Shown one piece after another: positions 58,787 to 64,000 of a DNA stretch of 64,000 nt (position 1 is the first letter of the stretch; every line of letters starts with the position of its first letter). The stretch lies in contig NZ_FCNX02000001.1 in assembly GCF_001544835.2 (NCBI RefSeq), forward strand, positions 310,001-374,000. Direction: 5' to 3'. The translations under genes and the position numbers were made by a program. Origin of the DNA: Caballeronia fortuita. GTDB taxonomy: Bacteria; Pseudomonadota; Gammaproteobacteria; Burkholderiales; Burkholderiaceae. Under the pieces are notes generated by a model. The model saw only the letters and a list, made by a program, of their open reading frames with translations, ran no database searches and was not told the DNA's origin.

Positions 58787-59329
58787 ATGAGCGATACCAA
58801 CTTTCTGATCATCGACGACGATGAAGTCTTTTCGGGCATTCTCGCTCGCGGTCTCACGAGGCGCGGTTACACGCCGCATCAGGCCCACGACGCCGACGAA
58901 GCGCTGAAACTCGCCAACCAGCACAAGTTCGGCCAGATCACGGTCGATCTCCACCTAGGCAACGATTCCGGCCTGCGCCTCGTCGCGCCGCTGCGCGATC
59001 TGCAGCCGGACGCCCGCATTCTCGTGCTGACCGGCTACGCGAGCATCGCGACTGCCGTGCAAGCCGTGAAGGACGGCGCGGACAACTATCTGGCGAAACC
59101 CGCTAACGTCGAGTCGATTCTCGCCGCGCTGCATGAGCAGGCAAGCGAGCAGACGGCCGAGGAAGCGATCGAGAATCCGACGCTGCTGTCCGTCGCGCGG
59201 CTCGAATGGGAGCACATTCAGCGCGCTCTGGCGGAGAACAACGGCAATATTTCGGCGACGGCGCGCGCGCTCAATATGCATCGGCGCACGCTGCAGAGAA
59301 AGCTGGCGAAAAAGCCGGTGCGCCAGTAG
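58787..59329 (+). CDS. regA: RegA/ActR-type response regulator
   Basis: The protein has 180 residues from ATG 58787, with GGAG upstream. The receiver domain has FLIIDDDEVFSG and the phospho-acceptor Asp in ITVDLHLGNDSG. A short linker and a Fis-type helix-turn-helix (NGNISATARALNMHRRTLQRKL) follow. It is the partner of RegB. Members of this family bind DNA and set redox-dependent operons. Confidence 0.92.
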   Translation: MSDTNFLIIDDDEVFSGILARGLTRRGYTPHQAHDADEALKLANQHKFGQITVDLHLGNDSGLRLVAPLRDLQPDARILVLTGYASIATAVQAVKDGADNYLAKPANVESILAALHEQASEQTAEEAIENPTLLSVARLEWEHIQRALAENNGNISATARALNMHRRTLQRKLAKKPVRQ

Positions 59330-59355
59330 GACGCGATCGACCCCGGCGCGCAGCC

Positions 59356-59440
59356 AAAAAAAAACCGCCCAAGCCGGGTGCCAAGGGCGGTAATCGGAGA
59401 GTTGCAACGACATGCGCTTGAATCAAACACGCATGGACGA
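59356..59440 (-). ncRNA. Candidate minus-strand small RNA ending in an unassigned terminator
   Basis: On the minus strand a 6-bp hairpin (CATGCG/CGCATG, 59411-59416 with 59430-59435) is followed by a single-stranded stretch with CTCTCC. An intrinsic terminator then follows: ACCGCCC/GGGCGGT (59385-59391 with 59364-59370) and a run of eight or more T. No minus-strand gene lies to its right before the window end region, so it does not serve a known gene. The CTCTCC could pair with ribosome sites. The 5' end and promoter are unclear. Confidence 0.45.
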
Positions 59441-59715
59441 AGCATACGTTGCGGGACTTCAGCGCCATATACGAAAACTCCCAATTCGGAATCCGCTTAA
59501 TTTGTCTGCTGTCAGGCAGCAATCGGCCATTTCTTTCGACAGCGCTTTCGCATGTCTTTCGCGGAAGTTGCAACGCCCATCCGGCAGGCGTTATCCCCTT
59601 CATACGCGCTCAAGAAAAATGAAGCGGGCGCCGTAAAGCCACTCTGTGCGCGAACCTCGGTTTGCGCCGCGCCGTCCGCGGGCGTCGTCTGCGGGGCGCG
59701 ACAGAGGAGACATCG
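59441..59715. other. Region upstream of the chemoreceptor gene
   Basis: There is no supportable gene here. The stretch is AT-richer than its flanks around 59460-59530 and should hold the chemoreceptor promoter and perhaps the start of the candidate minus-strand RNA. A strong AGAGGAGAC ribosome site lies just before 59716. Confidence 0.4.
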
Positions 59716-61275
59716 ATGAAATGGTTTGACCGCCTGTCCGTGCTCAGCAAGCTCTTGCTGTCCTTCGCGGTGGTGATCGTGTTCACCGCGTGCGTGGGTG
59801 CCACCGGCGTGGTTTCACTCGCGAAAATGAATGGCCTGATCGAGGAAATCAGCGATCGTCACATGGACGGTCTCTACTGGATCGAGGAAGCGAACAAGCA
59901 CAAGCTCAACACGGATCTCGCCGCCGCCAACCTGACTTTCGCCGACGATGCGGGCAAGGAAAAGCTGAAAGAAGGCATGTCGGGTTCGCTCGACAACATG
60001 CATCGCGCGTTCGAACACGCTCGCACGACGATGATTTCCGCCGAAGGCAAGACCCTCTACGACGAGGCGAGCAAGTCCGTCGCGGCATGGGAAGACATCG
60101 TGCTGATGCAGATGGGCAGAAAAGCGATGCCCGTCGACGTCGATCAGATGGGCTTGATCGCGCGCGCGATCGCCGCAAGCGAGAAGGCGCGCGATTCGCT
60201 GGAACGTCTCGCCGATTTCAAGCGTCAGCGCGCAATGCAGGCGCGCAAGAACGCCGCATCGGAATATGAAACGATGCGCGTCGTGATGCTCGCGCTCGTC
60301 TTCGGCGCGATGGTCGCGGGCGCGTTGCTCGCCGTGCTGATCGGCCGGCGTCTTTCGTCGCAGCTCGGCGGCGAGCCGGGTTACGCGGCGGACATCGCCG
60401 ACCGCATCGCGCGCGGCGATCTGTCGACGCGCGTCGCCACGCGTCCCGGCGACGACAGCAGCATGCTCGCGAGCCTCGGCAACATGAGCACGAAGCTCGC
60501 GGACATCGTTGGCGGCATTCGTCATTCGAGCGATTCGATCCTGTATGCATCGCGCGAAATTGCGCAAGGCAACACCGATCTGTCGCAGCGCACGGAAGAG
60601 CAGGCGGCATCGCTGGAGGAAACGGCGTCGAGCATGGAGCAGCTCACGCAGACCGTGAAACAGAACGCGAGCAATGCGGACGAGGCGAGCGGACTCGCGC
60701 GCGGCGCGTCGGATGTGTCGGCGCGCGGCAGCGAACTGGTGGGCGAAGTCGTCGATAACATGCGCGAACTGGCGTCGGGCTCCAAGCGCATGACGGACAT
60801 CATTGCGGTGATCGAGGGCATCGCGTTCCAGACGAACATTCTGGCGCTCAACGCCGCCGTGGAAGCGGCGCGCGCGGGCGAGGAAGGGCGCGGCTTCGCG
60901 GTGGTCGCGGGCGAAGTGCGCTCGCTCGCGCAGCGCAGCGCGATGTCGGCGAAGGAGATCAAGGAGCTGATCGAGGCATCGACGGCGCGCGTGGACAGCG
61001 GTGCGGCGCTCGCCGAGCGCGCCGGCGCGACGATGGCCGAGGTCACGCACGCGGTCCAGCGCGTGACGGACATCATGGCGCAGATTTCGTCGGCGTCGCA
61101 CGAGCAGAGTGCGGGCATCGAGCAGGTGAATCGCGCGGTCGCGCAGATGGACGAGGTGACGCAGCAGAACGCGGCGCTTGTCGAGCAGGCTGCCGCCGCG
61201 GCGGGCGCGATGGCCGATCAGGCCGAGCAACTGAAGCACGCGGTCGCGGTGTTCGAGCTCGAACGCGGCGTCTGA
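59716..61275 (+). CDS. Methyl-accepting chemotaxis protein
   Basis: The protein has 519 residues from ATG 59716. One membrane helix is near the N-terminus ([21 protein letters not shown]), and a second stands at about 195-215. A four-helix-type ligand domain of about 150 residues is between. HAMP and the signalling hairpin follow, with the tip sequence [24 protein letters not shown] and [17 protein letters not shown]. The C-terminus has no CheR-tethering pentapeptide. It is encoded alone and senses an unknown small molecule. Confidence 0.93.
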   Translation: MKWFDRLSVLSKLLLSFAVVIVFTACVGATGVVSLAKMNGLIEEISDRHMDGLYWIEEANKHKLNTDLAAANLTFADDAGKEKLKEGMSGSLDNMHRAFEHARTTMISAEGKTLYDEASKSVAAWEDIVLMQMGRKAMPVDVDQMGLIARAIAASEKARDSLERLADFKRQRAMQARKNAASEYETMRVVMLALVFGAMVAGALLAVLIGRRLSSQLGGEPGYAADIADRIARGDLSTRVATRPGDDSSMLASLGNMSTKLADIVGGIRHSSDSILYASREIAQGNTDLSQRTEEQAASLEETASSMEQLTQTVKQNASNADEASGLARGASDVSARGSELVGEVVDNMRELASGSKRMTDIIAVIEGIAFQTNILALNAAVEAARAGEEGRGFAVVAGEVRSLAQRSAMSAKEIKELIEASTARVDSGAALAERAGATMAEVTHAVQRVTDIMAQISSASHEQSAGIEQVNRAVAQMDEVTQQNAALVEQAAAAAGAMADQAEQLKHAVAVFELERGV

Positions 61276-61460
61276 GGGCGAATGATCGGCGGGGAAAAGG
61301 CGGGAGAAAGCCTGACGCGTGGCAGGCACACGACGGTCAAACGGTCGTAATATCGGCTCGCTTGCCACCCGAGAGCCCGCTCCGTACACTCGCGCCTGTT
61401 TTTTTTCAGATCGCGAGCGCCGTACGGAACGGCGTCTCACCGCCGACAAGGAGCCCGCCG

Positions 61461-62762
61461 ATGTCCGATTCCTACTTCCCGCGCTGGCCGGTCCAGCCGG
61501 ACGCTCAGGAGGGCCGCGTCGTCGCGCCCGACGAGCGCCTCGCCTGGCCGCAGATGATCGCGATGGGCGTTCAGCACGTCGTCGCGATGTTCGGCTCGAC
61601 CGTGCTCGCGCCGCTTCTGATGGGCTTCGATCCCAATCTGTGCATCTTCATGTCGGGCATTGGCACGTTGCTGTTCTTCGTGCTGGTCGGCGGGCGTGTG
61701 CCGAGTTATCTCGGGTCGAGCTTTGCGTTCATCGGCCTCGTGATCGCGGTCACGGGATACGGCGGCCACGGCCCGAACATGAACATCGCGGTGGCGCTCG
61801 GCGGGATCATCGCGTGCGGTGTGGCTTATACGATCATCGGATTGATCGTCGCGGCGGTCGGCACGAAGTGGATCGAAGCGCTGATGCCGCCGGTTGTCAC
61901 GGGCGCGATCGTCTGCGTGATCGGCCTGAATCTCGCGCCGATCGCCGTGAAGGGCGTGATGGGCAGCAGCTTCGAATCGTGGATGGCGCTCGTCACGGTG
62001 CTGTGCGTGGGCGGCGTCGCGGTGTTCGCGCGCGGCATGGCGCAGCGCCTTCTGATTTTGATTGGCCTTGCGATCGCGTACATCATTTACGCGGTGCTGA
62101 CCAACGGCATGGGCATGGGCAAGCCAATCGATTTTTCGATCGTCGCGAACGCCGCCTGGTTCGGCATGCCGCACTTCACCGCGCCCGTTTTCGAGGCCCC
62201 GGCGATGACGCTGATCGCGCCGGTCGCGATCATTCTGGTCGCTGAGAATCTCGGACACATCAAGGCTGTCGGCGCGATGACCGGCAAGAGCCTCGACAAG
62301 TACATCGGGCGCGCGTTCATCGGCGACGGGCTCGCGACGATCGCTTCCGGCTTTGCGGGTGGCACCGGCGTGACGACGTATGCGGAGAACATCGGCGTGA
62401 TGGCCGTCACGAAGATTTATTCGACGCTGGTGTTCGTGATTGCGGCCTTGTTCGCGATTGTGCTGGGCTTCTCGCCGAAGTTTGGCGCGCTGATTCAGAC
62501 GATCCCGGGGCCGGTGCTGGGCGGTGTGTCGATCGTCGTGTTCGGGCTGATCGCGGTAACGGGCGCGCGGATCTGGGTCGTCAACAAGGTGAACTTTTCG
62601 GATAACCGGAACCTGATCGTTGCGGCGGTGACGCTCGTGCTCGGGACCGGGGATTTCACGCTGAAGCTCGGGGGTTTCGCGCTCGGCGGGATCGGGACGG
62701 CTACGTTCGGGGCGATTATTTTCTATGCGTTGCTGCGGCGGCGGGGGGCGGGGGTGGTTTGA
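61461..62762 (+). CDS. NCS2-family nucleobase permease (UraA/RutG-like)
   Basis: The protein has 433 residues from ATG 61461, with AAGGAG upstream. About 12 helices are predicted. The NCS2 signature SSFAFIG, QHVVAMFGSTVLAPLLMG near the start and ENLGHIKAVG with the key Glu in helix 8 fit uracil permeases of the UraA/RutG type. It imports uracil or a related base with protons. It is convergent with the antiporter gene. Confidence 0.92.
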   Translation: MSDSYFPRWPVQPDAQEGRVVAPDERLAWPQMIAMGVQHVVAMFGSTVLAPLLMGFDPNLCIFMSGIGTLLFFVLVGGRVPSYLGSSFAFIGLVIAVTGYGGHGPNMNIAVALGGIIACGVAYTIIGLIVAAVGTKWIEALMPPVVTGAIVCVIGLNLAPIAVKGVMGSSFESWMALVTVLCVGGVAVFARGMAQRLLILIGLAIAYIIYAVLTNGMGMGKPIDFSIVANAAWFGMPHFTAPVFEAPAMTLIAPVAIILVAENLGHIKAVGAMTGKSLDKYIGRAFIGDGLATIASGFAGGTGVTTYAENIGVMAVTKIYSTLVFVIAALFAIVLGFSPKFGALIQTIPGPVLGGVSIVVFGLIAVTGARIWVVNKVNFSDNRNLIVAAVTLVLGTGDFTLKLGGFALGGIGTATFGAIIFYALLRRRGAGVV

Positions 62763-62886
62763 GGGGTTTGGGTTTTTAATTGTTGCCGGATCCCGTTTTC
62801 CTGTCGGTTCGTTAGCGCAGCCCCGCACAGGGCAATGCTTATGAACCGGCGCGGAATCGGGAGCCGGCGAAATAAGACCTAGACCC

Positions 62887-64000
62887 TTACCCTGCACCCC
62901 CCCGCTTCCGATTAACAATCGCAGTCTCCGAAAGATCGACCTCGCGCATCAGCTTATTGAGCGTCTCATCGTTGATATGCTGCAACGACCGCAACCGCAG
63001 CAACTCAGCCCGTTCCGCCCGCAACGCCGCCATCTTCAGCCGCGTCTCGACCATCTCGCTCTTCTTCGCCGCCTTGCGCGGCGCTTCGTCGTCGCCGAGC
63101 GACTCCAGCCGTCTGCGATACATGCCCATCACGCGCGCCGTCGAATCGGCACAACGTGCTGACGCGGCTTCATCCATCTGTTCGATGAGCTCGTCGTGCG
63201 TATCGTCGATCGCGCGGATCGCCGCCTGCGCCGCGCGCCGACGCGCCATGCGCTCCTCCGCCGCGTGCGGATTCTTCTCGCGCTCGATGCCGCGCAGCAT
63301 CAGCGGCAAGCCGACGACCGCGATCAACAGCGACACCAGAATCACCGCCGACGCAATGAAAATCGCCAGGTCGCGGCCAGTCAGCGTCACCGGCAACGAC
63401 AGCACGCCCGCGAGCGTCACCGCGCCGCGCACGCCGCCGATCGTCGTCAGCGCGAGCGTGCGGAAACCGGGCGCGGCGCTGTCGAGACCGCGCTTCGCCG
63501 TCTTGCGCGCCGCGACCCAGCGCAGCGAAAACACCCACACGAAACGCAACGCGTAGAGCGCGACCAGCGTCGCCATCACATAGCCGATCAGAAGCCCGAC
63601 CTGCGCATTGCCATCGTGATGCGCCTCGATCAGCGCCTGCCCGAGAATGTGCGGAAACTGCAGCCCGAGCAGGATGAACACCATGCCGTTGAAGACGAAT
63701 TCGATCATCGTCCACGTGCTCGTCATGCGCACGCGCACCGCGCTCGGAATGCCTTCCCGCAGGCTCTGGATGTTCATCATCATCCCCGCCGACACCGCCG
63801 CCAGAATGCCCGAGCAGCCCACATGCTCGGCCATCACATACGACGCGAACGGAATCAGGATCGTGAGGATCACGCCCGCGGCGGGATCGTCGTCGTCGGA
63901 AAACTTCAGCAGGCGCGACGGAATCTCGGTGACGGCCCAACTGATCGCCGCGCCGATCGCAAGGCCGCCCGCCGCGATGACGAAGAAGCTGATCGTCGCG
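62887..64000 (-). CDS. Na+/H+ antiporter, CPA1 family (N-terminal end cut by window)
   Basis: The minus-strand frame runs without stop from the window end to 62887, at least 371 residues. At least seven membrane helices are seen, with FNGMVFILLGLQFPHIL and GGVRGAVTLAGVLSLP, the NhaP/CPA1 motif. A long charged cytosolic tail (EEAAEERMARRRAAQAAIRAID type, about 130 residues) follows. It exchanges Na+ or K+ for H+. The N-terminal helices are missing because they lie outside the window. Confidence 0.85.
   Translation of the reverse strand, partial: ATISFFVIAAGGLAIGAAISWAVTEIPSRLLKFSDDDDPAAGVILTILIPFASYVMAEHVGCSGILAAVSAGMMMNIQSLREGIPSAVRVRMTSTWTMIEFVFNGMVFILLGLQFPHILGQALIEAHHDGNAQVGLLIGYVMATLVALYALRFVWVFSLRWVAARKTAKRGLDSAAPGFRTLALTTIGGVRGAVTLAGVLSLPVTLTGRDLAIFIASAVILVSLLIAVVGLPLMLRGIEREKNPHAAEERMARRRAAQAAIRAIDDTHDELIEQMDEAASARCADSTARVMGMYRRRLESLGDDEAPRKAAKKSEMVETRLKMAALRAERAELLRLRSLQHINDETLNKLMREVDLSETAIVNRKRGGAG

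Overview
The window is a stretch of chromosome from a GC-rich betaproteobacterium of the family Burkholderiaceae (Burkholderia, Paraburkholderia or Caballeronia type). This rests on gene content and order: mreB-mreC-mreD-mrdA-rodA, gatCAB, metX-metW, queC-queE-queD with a CX14CX2C QueE, a RegB/RegA pair, def-fmt and rsmB-DUF4390-NtrY-like-NtrX-like. The species cannot be named from sequence alone.

Positions 1-1046 are core genome: the start of an MFS exporter and a DUF488 gene. Positions 1047-12940 are a genomic island of about 11.9 kb inserted in the 3' half of a tRNA-Lys(CTT) gene. It is bounded by 47-bp direct repeats of the tRNA 3' end. It has a satellite-like core (tyrosine integrase, AlpA-type regulator, P4-type primase/helicase, a winged-helix replication/mobilisation protein) and carries a type III restriction-modification system as cargo. 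Five of its genes are broken: mod, primase and integrase each have one in-frame stop where glutamine is expected, alpA has a 4-bp repeat slippage, and a DUF6573 gene has a 1-bp insertion. The element therefore looks locked in place. Between its two divergent halves lies about 480 bp packed with perfect stem-loops, several with a shared GTTCA loop; it codes for nothing I can support and is a candidate structured RNA or replication origin.

From 12894 to 64000 the genome is ordinary core sequence with intact genes. In order: thioesterase, patatin and OsmC genes; a 2-hydroxyacid dehydrogenase; pckG; a LysR regulator; topB, a thioredoxin and dprA; def-fmt; LysE; htpX; rsmB-DUF4390-NtrY/NtrX-like; tRNA-Phe; a lipoprotein glycosidase; queCED; an aldolase and a Sel1 protein; the rod-shape operon; gatCAB; ppk2, xth, an M48 protease and ampG; metXW; a toxin-antitoxin pair; a HAD phosphatase and argB; regBA; a chemoreceptor; a purine/pyrimidine permease; and a Na+/H+ antiporter cut by the window end.

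Functionally the core part covers cell shape (MreBCD, PBP2, RodA), translation (GatCAB, Def, Fmt, RsmB, tRNAs, queuosine synthesis), DNA processing (TopB, DprA, XthA), gluconeogenesis (PckG), methionine and arginine synthesis (MetXW, ArgB) and two two-component systems. Non-coding signals of note are an unassigned minus-strand terminator with a hairpin after regA (candidate small RNA), an attenuator-like hairpin before queC, and a metX leader with competing helices.
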